A program made the position numbers and the translations under genes. A DNA stretch of 64,000 nt from an uncultured Megasphaera sp. (GTDB taxonomy: Bacteria > Bacillota > Negativicutes > Veillonellales > Megasphaeraceae), in NCBI GenBank assembly GCA_934193515.1, contig CAKPVJ010000003.1, positions 74,850 through 138,849 of the forward strand, in the 5' to 3' direction. Every line of letters starts with the position of its first letter. Position 1 is the first letter of the stretch. The notes under the pieces are model-generated. The model worked only from the letters and a program-made list of their open reading frames with translations, ran no database searches and had not been told where the DNA came from. Shown here one piece after another: positions 1 through 9,238 of this stretch.

Positions 1-448
1 GTATGCCGTGCAGATGCATACGCGCAAAACCGAACTGGTGCAGCATCTGTCCGGCGGGGAGCAGCAGCGTGTCTGGTTGGCAGTACTGCTGGCACAGCGG
101 TCCTCCATTTTGTTTTTGGACGAGCCTACGACGTATTTGGACATACAGCATCAATTACGCATGATGAAACTGCTGGGGCATATCAATGAAAAATTGGGAC
201 TGACCATTGTCATTGTGCTGCATGACATGAATCAGGCCCTGCAGTATACGAATTATGTCATTGCCATGAACGAAGGCCGCATTGTTGCTGCCGGACAGCC
301 GCAGACCGTGATTACGCCGCAGCTGATACAGTCGGTGTTTCATGTTCATGCCGATATAGTGACGACGCAGAGCGGACAGCAGGCAATCGTGCCGGTGGGC
401 TTGGATAAGGAGGGACAGTATGGACGCCTTCACCATAAAAGACGGTAA
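1..448 (+). CDS. ABC importer ATP-binding protein, iron/cobalamin type (5' end off-window)
   Basis: Only the last 149 codons or so are present, read in frame from base 2. It is the ATPase subunit of a FecE/BtuD-like importer. Visible are the ABC signature LSGGEQQRVWLA, Walker B (ILFLDEP), the D-loop (TTYLD) and the H-loop histidine in VLHDMNQAL; Walker A lies upstream of the window. The family energises uptake of cobalt corrinoids, haem or ferric siderophores at the inner membrane. The 3' end overlaps cbiD by 29 bases, so the gene is co-transcribed with the corrin genes. That makes a corrinoid or cobalt-chelate substrate likely (inference), though a siderophore cannot be excluded. Confidence 0.88.
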   Translation, partial: YAVQMHTRKTELVQHLSGGEQQRVWLAVLLAQRSSILFLDEPTTYLDIQHQLRMMKLLGHINEKLGLTIVIVLHDMNQALQYTNYVIAMNEGRIVAAGQPQTVITPQLIQSVFHVHADIVTTQSGQQAIVPVGLDKEGQYGRLHHKRR

Positions 449-1559
449 AAAGCTGCGGTGCGGCTATACGACCGGGACGTGTGCCGCAGCCGCTTCTAAA
501 GCAGCGGCCGTCATGGTCCTGACAGGCCGGGCGATATCGACCGTGACGGTGAAGACGCCCAAAGGAATTGTCTTGTCGCTGGAACTGGAAGATATTTCCC
601 TGCAGCCTCATGCCGTATCCTGTGCGGTGCGCAAGGATGCCGGCGATGACCCGGATATTACCAACGGCATGTTGGTATACAGCACAGTAGAACGAATAGA
701 CAGCGGCATAGAAATCTGCGGCGGCCGCGGCGTAGGCCGCGTTACCAAGGCAGGATTGGCCTGCCGGCCCGGTGACTGGGCTATCAACCCGACACCGCGC
801 CGCATGATACGGGAAGCATTGCAGGATACAGCTGCCGGCCTGGGCTATACAGGCGGCTTCCGTGTTACGATTTCGCTGCCCGACGGCGAAGAACTGGCCA
901 AGAAAACGTTTAATCCCCGGTTGGGTATCGAAGGCGGCTTATCTATTTTGGGTACATCCGGGATTGTCGAGCCCATGAGTGAACAGGCTCTTGTCGATAC
1001 GATTCATACGGAAATGGATGCGCGGCGCGCTGCCGGCAATACGCATTTACTCGCTTTTTTTGGCAATTATGGCGTGGATTTCAGCCGGGATACGCTGCAG
1101 CTGGACGTATCACAGCGCGTGACGATTAGCAACTATGTCGGTGAAATGCTGGATTATGCCGTATACAAAGGATTTCATGACGTACTGCTTATCGGGCATA
1201 TCGGCAAGCTGGTCAAAGTGGGACAGGGCATTATGAATACGCATTCCCGCTGTGCCGACGGCAGAACGACGCTGCTGGCCTTGACGGCAATGCTCCAAGG
1301 TGCGGATGCGGCCGTAGGCCAGGCTGTGTATGACAGCATTACGACAGACGAAGCCCTGCGGATTTTGCAGGAACATCAGTTGCTGGAATCCGTGATGGCT
1401 GCCGTTTGTGATAAAATAGAATATTATATGAACCAGCGCGTGCATCAGCAGCTGGTGACAGGTGCTATTATTTTTTCCAATGTCTATGGCGTGCTGGGAT
1501 GTACGTCACAGGCAAAACAGTTAATCACGTATCAACAACACAGGGAGGACCACCGATGA
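420..1559 (+). CDS. cbiD: Cobalt-precorrin-5B C1-methyltransferase CbiD
   Basis: CbiD transfers a methyl group from S-adenosylmethionine to C1 of the corrin ring. It is a marker of the anaerobic (early cobalt insertion) cobalamin route. The 379-residue length is normal for the family. Family stretches are visible at the N-terminus (GYTTGTCAAAASKAA, about residues 15-29), in the middle (GGRGVGRVTKAGL) and later (GNYGVDF, GHIGKLVKV). The ATG lies just after an AGGAGGGACAG-like ribosome site inside the ABC gene. The stop overlaps the cbiL start by four bases (ATGA), which suggests translational coupling in the cbi operon. Confidence 0.96.
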   Translation: MDAFTIKDGKKLRCGYTTGTCAAAASKAAAVMVLTGRAISTVTVKTPKGIVLSLELEDISLQPHAVSCAVRKDAGDDPDITNGMLVYSTVERIDSGIEICGGRGVGRVTKAGLACRPGDWAINPTPRRMIREALQDTAAGLGYTGGFRVTISLPDGEELAKKTFNPRLGIEGGLSILGTSGIVEPMSEQALVDTIHTEMDARRAAGNTHLLAFFGNYGVDFSRDTLQLDVSQRVTISNYVGEMLDYAVYKGFHDVLLIGHIGKLVKVGQGIMNTHSRCADGRTTLLALTAMLQGADAAVGQAVYDSITTDEALRILQEHQLLESVMAAVCDKIEYYMNQRVHQQLVTGAIIFSNVYGVLGCTSQAKQLITYQQHREDHR

Positions 1560-2269
1560 AAGGAACATTGTACTGCATAGGCGTAGGTCCGGGAGATCCG
1601 GAACTGCTTACGGTAAAAGCCGTCAAGTATATTCAAAAATGCCCGGTTTTGGCAGTCCCGCAGGGACATACCGGCGTGACGACGGCCAAGAGTATTTTAC
1701 TGCAGGCCATAGAAAACGGCGCGGCTGTTGATTTGCAGGATAAACTGATTTTGACTGTTGATTTTCCCATGACGCGGGATGCGGCCGTCTTGGAAGAAGC
1801 CCATGCAGCCGGCGCGGCAGCCATAGAAGCCCAGCTGCAGCAGGGACGCGATGTAGCGCTCATTACCTTGGGATGCCCGACAGTGTATGCGTCGAGTATT
1901 TACGTGCATCGCCGGATTCATGACGATGGCTATGCGACAGAAATCATTCCGGGCGTGCCGAGTTTTTGCGCAGCAGCGGCCAGACTGCAGCAGCCTCTTT
2001 GTGAACAAGACGAACCGCTGACGATTATTCCAGGCGGGCGCAAAGACAGAAAGTCCCTGTTATCCGCACCGGGCAGCAAAATTATCATGAAGCCGTCCGG
2101 CCCGTTTGCTTCCTTAAAGCAGGATTTGCAGGACACGCAGCAGCTGGCAGACACGGCGATGATAGAACGCTGCGGCCTGCAGGGAGAAACGATATATCAT
2201 TCACTGGATGATGTAGAACGTACGGCATATTTTTCCGTACTTCTCGTCAAAGAAAAGAAAGAGGTATAG
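1556..2269 (+). CDS. cbiL: Cobalt-precorrin-2 C20-methyltransferase CbiL
   Basis: This 237-residue SUMT-type tetrapyrrole methylase adds the C20 methyl group to cobalt-precorrin-2. Family motifs are GVGPGDPELLTVKA near residue 8, TLGCPTVYAS in the middle and GVPSFCAAAARL. The ATG at 1556 was chosen over an upstream in-frame ATG at 1499 because it follows a strong GGGAGGA site (about 1544-1550), begins with the family N-terminus (MKGTLYCIGVGPGD) and gives a four-base overlap with cbiD. It is followed by an 86-base gap that holds a perfect hairpin, the only large gap in the first half of the operon. Confidence 0.93.
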   Translation: MKGTLYCIGVGPGDPELLTVKAVKYIQKCPVLAVPQGHTGVTTAKSILLQAIENGAAVDLQDKLILTVDFPMTRDAAVLEEAHAAGAAAIEAQLQQGRDVALITLGCPTVYASSIYVHRRIHDDGYATEIIPGVPSFCAAAARLQQPLCEQDEPLTIIPGGRKDRKSLLSAPGSKIIMKPSGPFASLKQDLQDTQQLADTAMIERCGLQGETIYHSLDDVERTAYFSVLLVKEKKEV

Positions 2270-2303
2270 CATTACTATTTGGAGTTTTTATTGTCAGGAC
2301 ATG

Positions 2304-2330
2304 ATAGCAGGCATTTTGGCTGCCTGCTAT
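2304..2330 (+). promoter_or_regulatory. Hairpin in the cbiL-cbiF gap
   Basis: A perfect 10-base inverted repeat (ATAGCAGGCA / TGCCTGCTAT) with a seven-base loop sits between cbiL and cbiF. No T-run follows, so it does not look like a Rho-independent terminator. It could be an RNA processing or stabilising stem that sets the ratio of upstream to downstream cbi products (inference). Confidence 0.55.
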
Positions 2331-2355
2331 GATATCGTAAGAAAGCAGGGATAGC

Positions 2356-3138
2356 ATGGTTTATTTTGTAGGCGCAGGTCCCGGTGCCGTCGATTTGATT
2401 ACTGTCAGGGGCAAACACCTTTTGGAAACTGCCGATGTCATTATCTATGCCGGTTCTTTAGTTAATCCGCAGCTGCTGGACTATGCCCGGCCTGCCTGCC
2501 GCATCTATGACAGCGCAGGCATGACGTTGGAAGAGGTCATTGCCGTCATAGAAAAAGCGGAACAACGGGGACATATGGTGGTGCGGCTTCACACGGGAGA
2601 TCCGTCTATTTATGGCGCCATCCGGGAACAGATGGATATTTTGCGGGAAAAACAGATTCCCTTTGAAGTCGTGCCGGGAGTCAGCTCGTTTTGTGCAGCA
2701 GCTGCCGCCGTGCAGGCAGAATATACGTTGCCTCATGTCAGCCAGTCTGTGATTATTACGCGCATGGAAGGCAGAACGCCCGTGCCGGACAAGCAAAAGA
2801 TTGCTGACTACGCAGCGCATGGCGCGACAATGGTTATTTTTTTGAGTGCCAGCTTGCTGGAAAAGCTGCAGGCTGAACTCATGAAGGGCGGCTATAACGG
2901 CCAAACACCGGCAGCGATTGTCTACAAGGCATCGTGGCCGGAAGAACAGGTATACCGCTGTACGGTAGATACGCTGGCACAGACGGCAGCTGTTCATCAT
3001 ATTGATAAAACAGCACTTATTTTGGTGGGTTCGTTTTTGGGCTCTTCTTATGAAAGAAGTTTGCTCTACCATCCGGCTTTTACCCATGGATACCGGCAGG
3101 CAGAACCGGAAACACAGACCTACCCGGACAAGAAATAA
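2356..3138 (+). CDS. cbiF: Cobalt-precorrin-4 C11-methyltransferase CbiF
   Basis: CbiF (CobM type, 260 residues) methylates C11 of cobalt-precorrin-4 using S-adenosylmethionine. The tetrapyrrole methylase fold is marked by GAGPGAVDLITVRG near the start, AGSLVNP (residues about 36-42), HTGDPSIYGAIREQMD and GVSSFCAAAAAV. AGSLV plus DPSIYGA separates CbiF from the other methylases in this operon. The ATG follows a moderate GCAGGG site. An unusually long leader (86 bases with a hairpin) separates it from cbiL. Confidence 0.95.
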   Translation: MVYFVGAGPGAVDLITVRGKHLLETADVIIYAGSLVNPQLLDYARPACRIYDSAGMTLEEVIAVIEKAEQRGHMVVRLHTGDPSIYGAIREQMDILREKQIPFEVVPGVSSFCAAAAAVQAEYTLPHVSQSVIITRMEGRTPVPDKQKIADYAAHGATMVIFLSASLLEKLQAELMKGGYNGQTPAAIVYKASWPEEQVYRCTVDTLAQTAAVHHIDKTALILVGSFLGSSYERSLLYHPAFTHGYRQAEPETQTYPDKK

Positions 3139-3169
3139 CGCAGATTTGCCTAGTTAAGGGGGAATCCAT

Positions 3170-4222
3170 ATGAAAGCCTTTATTTTTTCGTTTACAACAG
3201 CAGGTACGCAACTGGGGCTGCGCATTGGGACGTATTTGGCGGCCCAGAAATGGGAGGTTGCCAACGAAACCCTGCCTAAGCTGCTTCATTTGAATACACG
3301 GCTGCAGGCTTTTCCGCTCAATCTGCAGGAAGCCGTGCGGCTGGCTATGAAAGAAGCCCAAGCGCTTATTTTTGTGGGTGCGGCGGCGATTGCCATACGG
3401 ATGACGGCGCCTCATCTGCGGGGCAAAGAAAAAGATCCGGCTGTATTAGTCATTGATGAAAAAGGGCAGTTTGTCATTCCCCTGCTGGCAGGACACATAG
3501 GCGGCGCCAACGGACTGGCACGCATGCTGGCAGCGATGCTGCACGGCCAGGCCGTCATCACGACGGCGACGGATGTCAATGATTTGTTTGCTGTCGATGA
3601 ATGGGCTGCCCGTCAGGGACTTCACTTGTCATCCCTGCAGGATGCCAAACAGTTTGCCGCAGAGCTGTTGGAACGAGGTCAGGCGGGCCTGTACAGTGAA
3701 TTTCCTATTGGCGGCGATATACCGGCCGGTCTGATACGTACCCAAGAAGGGCCGGTAGGCGTGGCCGTTACGGTTCATGAAGACTGTCATCCTTTTGCCA
3801 AGACGGTTACGGCATATCCTGTTATTCTGCATATTGGCATTGGCTGCAAGCGGGGAACCAGCCGGGAACGGATTGCCCAGCGTGTCGAAGAAGATATGAA
3901 GCAGATACACGTCAGCTGGCACGCTGTGGCCGATATCAGCACGATTGATATTAAGAAAACGGAAGCAGGGCTGACTGCTTTTGCAGAGCAGCATCATCTG
4001 CCGATTCACTACTATACGGTGCGGCAGCTCAATGATGCGCCGGGGACGTTTATGTCGTCGGATTTTGTCCGCCGCATCATAGGCACAGACAATGTATGCG
4101 AACGGGCGGCTGTCTTAGCCAGTCACGGCGGGACGCTGCTGCTGCAAAAATCAGGAAAAGACGGCGTTACCGTCGCCATTGCTTGTGAAACATATACAGT
4201 AACATTTGACAAAAAGAGGTAA
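3170..4222 (+). CDS. cbiG: Cobalt-precorrin-5A hydrolase CbiG
   Basis: CbiG opens the delta-lactone ring of cobalt-precorrin-5A and releases the C20 carbon as acetaldehyde, a step found only in the anaerobic pathway. The 350-residue protein shows the three-part CbiG layout. The N-terminal domain contains AAAIAIRMTAPHL. The middle carries LAGHIGGANGLARMLA (about residues 104-119). The C-terminal domain begins near GIGCKRGTS (about 224) and ends with an ASHGGTLLLQKS stretch. A strong AAGGGGG site precedes the ATG. It lies 31 bases after cbiF and 7 bases before cbiH. Confidence 0.95.
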   Translation: MKAFIFSFTTAGTQLGLRIGTYLAAQKWEVANETLPKLLHLNTRLQAFPLNLQEAVRLAMKEAQALIFVGAAAIAIRMTAPHLRGKEKDPAVLVIDEKGQFVIPLLAGHIGGANGLARMLAAMLHGQAVITTATDVNDLFAVDEWAARQGLHLSSLQDAKQFAAELLERGQAGLYSEFPIGGDIPAGLIRTQEGPVGVAVTVHEDCHPFAKTVTAYPVILHIGIGCKRGTSRERIAQRVEEDMKQIHVSWHAVADISTIDIKKTEAGLTAFAEQHHLPIHYYTVRQLNDAPGTFMSSDFVRRIIGTDNVCERAAVLASHGGTLLLQKSGKDGVTVAIACETYTVTFDKKR

Positions 4223-4229
4223 TACATAG

Positions 4230-4961
4230 ATGAAGCATAGGATTTACGTAGTAGGCATTGGCCCGGGAAAACAAGCAGGCATGACCATTGAAGCACAGCA
4301 TGTATTGGAGCAGTGTGACTGCATTGTGGGCTATAACACGTATATTAAACTGATTGAAGACCAATTTTCTCATAAAGAACTGCTCATGACCGGCATGAAA
4401 AAAGAAGTAGACCGCTGCCGCTTAGTGCTGGAAAAAGCACGGGAAGGCAAAACGACAGCGATTATTTCCAGCGGTGATGCCGGCGTGTACGGCATGGCAG
4501 GCATCATGCATGAAGTAGCTGCCGGATGTGACGATGTAGAAATCACCGTTGTTGCCGGCGTGACGGCTGCCTGCTCGGGAGCGGCTCTCCTCGGTGCCCC
4601 GTTGGTCAGTGATTTTTGCTTGATTTCCCTGAGCGACTTATTGACGCCGTGGGAAACGATAGAAAACCGCCTGGATTGTGCAGCTGCCGGTGATTTTGTC
4701 ATTTGTCTGTATAATCCATCGAGCAAAAAACGGGCTGATTATTTGGAAAAGGCTTGTGATATTATTTTACGGCACCAGTCGGCCAGCACGCCGGCAGGCA
4801 TTGTCCATCATATTGGCAGAGACGGCGAAACAGCAGAAATTACGACGCTGGGTCATTTGCGCAAAATGCAGGCCGATATGTTTTCTACTGTATTTATCGG
4901 CAACAGCCAGACGAAGGTATTGGACGGTAAAATGGTCACGCCGCGGGGATATACTGTATGA
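4230..4961 (+). CDS. cbiH: Cobalt-precorrin-3B C17-methyltransferase CbiH
   Basis: CbiH (CobJ type, 243 residues) methylates C17 and drives the ring contraction that forms the corrin macrocycle. Diagnostic segments are GIGPGKQAGMT at the N-terminus, ISSGDAGVYGMAG, the long motif around GVTAACSGAALLGAPL and DFCLISLSDLLTPW, and YNPSSKKRADYL. An AGAGGT ribosome site precedes the ATG. The gene ends in an ATGA overlap with cbiJ. Confidence 0.95.
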   Translation: MKHRIYVVGIGPGKQAGMTIEAQHVLEQCDCIVGYNTYIKLIEDQFSHKELLMTGMKKEVDRCRLVLEKAREGKTTAIISSGDAGVYGMAGIMHEVAAGCDDVEITVVAGVTAACSGAALLGAPLVSDFCLISLSDLLTPWETIENRLDCAAAGDFVICLYNPSSKKRADYLEKACDIILRHQSASTPAGIVHHIGRDGETAEITTLGHLRKMQADMFSTVFIGNSQTKVLDGKMVTPRGYTV

Positions 4962-5713
4962 AACGGGCCGTTTGGATTGTCGGCGGCACGACAGAAGGCA
5001 GGCTGCTGACGACCTATATCAGCCAGTTTGATGTATCGCTGCATGTATCCGTAGCTACGGCGTACGGCGCCTCTCTGCTGCCGAAAAGAGAAAATATTAC
5101 TGTCTATGCGAAGCGAATGGAAGAACTGGATATGGAAGCCTTTTTGCAGCAGCAGCAAATCCAGCTGGTGATTGATGCGACTCATCCGTACGCTGCGGCT
5201 GTGACGGCGCATGTACAGGCGGCCTGCGCGGCTCAACAGGTTGCCTATTGGCGTGTCGTGCGGCCTGAAGATACGTATACGGACTGCGTGACTGTCGATA
5301 CAATGGAAGAAGCTGTCGATGTTCTAAGTCATACGACAGGGGCCATCTTTTTGACAACAGGCAGCAAAAACCTGGATGTATTTACACAGATACCTGAATA
5401 TACCAAGCGGGTATATGCCCGTATTCTGCCGACGATGATGTCACTGAAACGGGCATTGGACCTGGGCTATGAGCCATCTCACTTGATTTGCATGCAGGGC
5501 CCTTTTTCTGTGCCGCTTAATACCGCCATGTTTTCTCAGTATAAAGCGGCCTATGTCGTTACCAAAGATTCCGGTAAGCCGGGCGGCTTTGCAGAAAAAG
5601 TCACAGCAGCCCGCAGCGCCGGTGCTGCGCTCATTGTCATCAAACGGCGGACGGAGCAGGGCCGTTCTTTGGAAGATATCAAACAGGCATTTCAGCGATG
5701 GTACAAGGAGTGA
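4958..5713 (+). CDS. cbiJ: Cobalt-precorrin-6A reductase CbiJ
   Basis: CbiJ (CobK type, 251 residues) reduces cobalt-precorrin-6A with a nicotinamide cofactor. Visible are the N-terminal dinucleotide-binding start (VWIVGGTTEGR), the conserved DATHPYAA segment (about residues 71-78), FLTTGSKNL and the C-terminal VTKDSGKPGGFAEKV. The start overlaps the cbiH stop by four bases, so translation is probably coupled. An in-frame ATG is not needed further upstream because this one begins the family N-terminus exactly. Confidence 0.94.
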   Translation: MKRAVWIVGGTTEGRLLTTYISQFDVSLHVSVATAYGASLLPKRENITVYAKRMEELDMEAFLQQQQIQLVIDATHPYAAAVTAHVQAACAAQQVAYWRVVRPEDTYTDCVTVDTMEEAVDVLSHTTGAIFLTTGSKNLDVFTQIPEYTKRVYARILPTMMSLKRALDLGYEPSHLICMQGPFSVPLNTAMFSQYKAAYVVTKDSGKPGGFAEKVTAARSAGAALIVIKRRTEQGRSLEDIKQAFQRWYKE

Positions 5714-5720
5714 TTATATC

Positions 5721-6929
5721 ATGCATGTCTATATCATTGGCATAGGGCCGGGCCACCCGGACTTGCTCACCATAGAAGCGAGAAAGGCGATTGCAGCAAG
5801 CAGCATCCTTGTCGGGGATAAACGCATGCTGCAGTTTTGGGATAGTGCAGCCAAGGAAGTACACGAAACGTACAAGCCGTCGGAAATCCGCCGTATTGCC
5901 GCATCCCATGCTGCTAAGACGGACAAGATGGCAGTTCTCGTATCCGGTGATGTCGGCTTTTTTAGTTTGGCAGAGCTGCTGCGCGATATTCCCGGATGCA
6001 TTGTTACGCGGATTCCTGGTATCAGCAGCCTAGTGTATTTTGCAGCCAAACTGCAGATTCCCTGGCAGGATGCGTATATTATCAGTCGGCACGGACGCCA
6101 GGCGCCGCTGGTCTGGGCCGTGCAGTGCCATCCTAAAGTGTTTTGCCTGACCGGCGGCGAAGATTCCGTGTCGGCGTTGTGTCAGGAACTTTGCCGATAT
6201 GGACTGCAGGAGATATACGTGCAGGCTGGCATCGATTTGTCATATCCGCAGGAACGGATTGTTTCCGGTACTGCTGCGCAGCTGGCACAGCAGAAGCTGC
6301 AGGGACTAGCTGTTATGATGATACAGAATAACCGGGCCGCACGTCGGCCGCTGCCGCTTCATGGGCTCGATGACAGCCGTTTCCTGCGGGGCCGTGCGCC
6401 CATGACGAAGCAGGAAATCCGTTGTATCGCCATATCCAAGCTGCAGCCGCAGCCCGATGATACGATTTATGACGTAGGTGCCGGTACGGGTTCTTGTTCC
6501 ATAGAGCTGGCTATGCAGGTGCCGTGGGGCCATGTCTATGCCATGGAAATCAACCAAGAGGCCCTGCAGGTGCTGCAGCAAAATAAAGAACAGTTTGCCG
6601 TCAGCCAACTGACTATCGTACCGGGTGATGCGGCTGATACCATACAGGCTCTGCCTGTGCCGCAGCGGGTCTTTATTGGCGGCACCAAAGGCAGACTGGA
6701 GCCTATTTTAGATAAGATTTACAAAAAAAATCCCTGCTGCATCGTCGTGATGACGGCCATCACTGTAGAAACGTTGGCAGCCGTGACGGCATATTATGCC
6801 CGACAAGCAGGGTATACGCTGGATATTACCCAGGTCAGCATTGCCAAAAGCAAAGCCGTAGGCACGTATCATATGATGATGGGACAAAACCCGATTTATA
6901 TTTTGTCTGCGTACCCAAAGGAGAAATAA
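5721..6929 (+). CDS. cbiET: Fused precorrin-6Y C5,15-methyltransferase / C12 decarboxylase CbiET
   Basis: This 402-residue protein joins CbiE (residues about 1-200, beginning VYIIGIGPGHPDLLTIEA) to CbiT (about 205-402, SAM-binding loop DVGAGTGSCSIELA near 250). Together they methylate C5 and C15 and remove the C12 acetate carboxylate; the same fusion is known as CobL in aerobic producers. The ATG at 5721 was chosen because it follows AAGGAG (5704-5709) and starts the CbiE motif. An open frame reaches back to 5553 but overlaps cbiJ and adds no family sequence. The stop abuts the cbiA start (TAAATG). Confidence 0.94.
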   Translation: MHVYIIGIGPGHPDLLTIEARKAIAASSILVGDKRMLQFWDSAAKEVHETYKPSEIRRIAASHAAKTDKMAVLVSGDVGFFSLAELLRDIPGCIVTRIPGISSLVYFAAKLQIPWQDAYIISRHGRQAPLVWAVQCHPKVFCLTGGEDSVSALCQELCRYGLQEIYVQAGIDLSYPQERIVSGTAAQLAQQKLQGLAVMMIQNNRAARRPLPLHGLDDSRFLRGRAPMTKQEIRCIAISKLQPQPDDTIYDVGAGTGSCSIELAMQVPWGHVYAMEINQEALQVLQQNKEQFAVSQLTIVPGDAADTIQALPVPQRVFIGGTKGRLEPILDKIYKKNPCCIVVMTAITVETLAAVTAYYARQAGYTLDITQVSIAKSKAVGTYHMMMGQNPIYILSAYPKEK

Positions 6930-8318
6930 ATGAAGCAAGCAGCCATTCCGCGCATACTCATCGCTGCCCCGCGCAGCGGCAGCGGCAAGACGACGATTGT
7001 CTGTGCCCTGCTGCGTGCTTGGCAGCGGCAGCGTCTTCATGCCGAAGCATTTAAAAACGGCCCCGATTATATTGATCCGATGTTTCACTCCCAAGTGCTG
7101 CATACGCCGTCGCACAACTTGGATTTATTTCTGTTGGGGCGTGGGCATAGGGGAGAAGCCAATGTGAAATATCTCTTGGCGTCTCATGCGAAACAAGCAG
7201 ACATTGCCGTGTTGGAAGGGGCGATGGGATATTATGATGGCATTGGCACGACGAGTGAAGCCAGTGCTTACGATTTGGCGCGGGCTACCCAAACACCGGC
7301 CATTCTTGTCGTAGACGGACGGGGTGCGGCTCTTTCCCTAGGAGCGCAGCTTCGCGGCATGGCTCAATTTTATGAGCCCAGTCATATTGCCGGCTTTATT
7401 GTAAACCATGTCAATGCCATGGTGTATGCCTATTTTCAATCGGCTTGGGAAAAGGCGGCCGGGATTCCTGCCCTAGGGTATTTCCCGGATATGCCGGCAT
7501 GCCGTTTTTCCAGCCGTCATTTAGGATTGATTACAGCGTCAGAAATTGCCGATTTGCAGGAAAAAATCGATACGCTGGCTGCAACGGCTGAAAAGACGCT
7601 GGACATTCCCGGCATCCTGTCGATAGCCCGTCAGGCACCGCCGCTTGCCTATGAAGAACCTCACTTTGCAAATATTGCTTCGGTTCGTATTGCCGTTGCC
7701 CGTGATGAAGCATTCTGCTTTTATTATGAAGACAGCCTGCATGTACTGGAACAGTTGGGAGCCGAGCTGGTCTTTTTTAGTCCTTTGCATGATGCGTCAC
7801 TGCCGCCCTGCGACGGGCTGTATATTGGCGGCGGCTATCCGGAATTATATGCCGAAATCTGGGCAGCCAACCATACGATGAAACGGCAGATTTTTCAGGC
7901 GGTCCGCCAAGGTTGTCCTTGTCTTGCCGAATGCGGCGGCTTTATGTATATGCTGCAGGCGTTTCGCGATGATGCGAAATCCTATGCGGGCGTAGGAAGC
8001 ATTGCCGGCATATCTCATATGACCCCGCGGCTGCAGCGGTTTGGTTACGTGACACTGACAGCACAGGAAGATACGATGCTTTGCCGGGCCGGCGAAACGA
8101 TTCAGGCCCATGAATTTCATTATTCGGACAGTACCAACAACGGCACGGCATTTCTTGCGGCCAAAGCCCAGGGAAAACGCAGCTGGCCTTGCATCTACAG
8201 TCAAGGCCGCCTGCTGGCAGGATATCCGCATTTTCATTTTTTAGGCAATCCCGCATGGGCACGGCGTTTTGTGGTACAGTGTGATGCATACAGAAAGGAA
8301 CAGCAGCATGAAAATTGA
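6930..8318 (+). CDS. cbiA: Cobyrinic acid a,c-diamide synthase CbiA
   Basis: CbiA (462 residues) uses glutamine and ATP to amidate the a and c side chains of cobyrinic acid. The N-terminal dethiobiotin-synthetase-like ATPase domain has the P-loop APRSGSGKTT at about residues 10-19. The C-terminal class I glutamine amidotransferase domain shows the nucleophile cysteine in LAECGGFMYM and the histidine in AHEFHYS. The GGGYPELY motif lies between them. The start follows AAGGAG at the end of cbiET, and the 3' end overlaps cbiC by 11 bases. Confidence 0.95.
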   Translation: MKQAAIPRILIAAPRSGSGKTTIVCALLRAWQRQRLHAEAFKNGPDYIDPMFHSQVLHTPSHNLDLFLLGRGHRGEANVKYLLASHAKQADIAVLEGAMGYYDGIGTTSEASAYDLARATQTPAILVVDGRGAALSLGAQLRGMAQFYEPSHIAGFIVNHVNAMVYAYFQSAWEKAAGIPALGYFPDMPACRFSSRHLGLITASEIADLQEKIDTLAATAEKTLDIPGILSIARQAPPLAYEEPHFANIASVRIAVARDEAFCFYYEDSLHVLEQLGAELVFFSPLHDASLPPCDGLYIGGGYPELYAEIWAANHTMKRQIFQAVRQGCPCLAECGGFMYMLQAFRDDAKSYAGVGSIAGISHMTPRLQRFGYVTLTAQEDTMLCRAGETIQAHEFHYSDSTNNGTAFLAAKAQGKRSWPCIYSQGRLLAGYPHFHFLGNPAWARRFVVQCDAYRKEQQHEN

Positions 8319-8943
8319 ACATATTTTGCCGGCAGACATAGAAAAACGGAGCATGGAAATCATCGAAGAAGAATTGGGTGAAATCCAGCTGCCGGCGGCA
8401 GAAAAAAATATTATCAAGCGCGTCATCCATACGAGTGCCGATTTTGAATATGCCCGCACGCTGCGCTTCAGCCCGGATGCGGTGGCCAAAGGATTAGCAG
8501 CACTGCAGCAAGGATGCACGATTGTTACCGACACCAACATGGCCTACATGGGTATCAGCCAGCGGGGCTTGGAAACACTGCACAGCACGAAAGTATGCTT
8601 TATGGCTGACGCAGACGTAGCCCGCATGGCCAAAACGCAAGGAACCACACGGGCTGTGGCCTGCATGGATAAAGCCTGTGCCATTCGCGGCCCCTTGATT
8701 ATTGCCGTAGGCAATGCGCCAACGGCATTGCTGCGGCTTGACGAATTAATCCGGGCAGGAAAAATACATCCAGATCTTGTCATTGGCGTACCCGTAGGGT
8801 TTGTCAATGTCGTCTACGCCAAAGAAATTATCATGCAGTCCGGCGTCCCCTATATCGTAGCCAAAGGCCGCAAAGGCGGCAGTACGATTGCTGCGGCCAT
8901 TTGCAACGCGTTAATTTATACATTGACTCGGAAAAAAGCATAA
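8308..8943 (+). CDS. cbiC: Cobalt-precorrin-8 methylmutase CbiC
   Basis: CbiC (CobH type, 211 residues) moves the methyl group from C11 to C12 to give cobyrinic acid. The proposed catalytic histidine is His41 in RVIHTSADFEYA, and the later GVPVGFVNV and AKGRKGGS stretches fit the family. The ATG at 8308 follows GAAAGGA (8293-8299); an upstream in-frame ATG at 8269 lies deep in cbiA and adds no conserved sequence. It is the last gene of the visible cbi run. The later genes (cbiP, cbiB, cobU, cobS, cobT) are not in the window. Confidence 0.94.
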   Translation: MKIEHILPADIEKRSMEIIEEELGEIQLPAAEKNIIKRVIHTSADFEYARTLRFSPDAVAKGLAALQQGCTIVTDTNMAYMGISQRGLETLHSTKVCFMADADVARMAKTQGTTRAVACMDKACAIRGPLIIAVGNAPTALLRLDELIRAGKIHPDLVIGVPVGFVNVVYAKEIIMQSGVPYIVAKGRKGGSTIAAAICNALIYTLTRKKA

Positions 8944-8957
8944 GATAAAAAATATAT

Positions 8958-8994
8958 AACGCGTATGTTCTATTACAGGAAGATATGCGTTTTT
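8958..8994 (+). terminator. Terminator of the cobalamin operon
   Basis: The stem AACGCGTAT / ATATGCGTT (one G-T wobble) has a 16-base loop and is followed by TTTT, 14 bases after the cbiC stop. From here to 9238 I see only A/G-rich sequence, a 12-base palindrome GTAACGCGTTAC at 9114-9125 and no gene. Confidence 0.65.
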
Positions 8995-9238
8995 GTTTCA
9001 CTTCATCGGTATATATCATCCAGTATTTTGATTTATACGTACGCATATACGGGCATAAAAAATACGTGTAAACCTAGCAAAACAGCCATTTTCAGCTGTA
9101 CCAACTTTACGATGTAACGCGTTACCTTTATAGATAAGAATAAGAAGAGATAAGAAAAGAGAAGAAAAAATATATAGGTGTTATTTTTACCAAGATATAT
9201 GTGACGTACTTTTTCTTTCTTTTTGATATAACCTATGG

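Noticed and set aside
5553..5720. N-terminal extension of CbiET
   Set aside because: The upstream frame overlaps cbiJ and has no family sequence; the start at 5721 has the ribosome site.
8944..9238. Cobalamin riboswitch after cbiC
   Set aside because: No B12-box sequence and no downstream corrinoid gene; if the operon has one it must lie left of the window.
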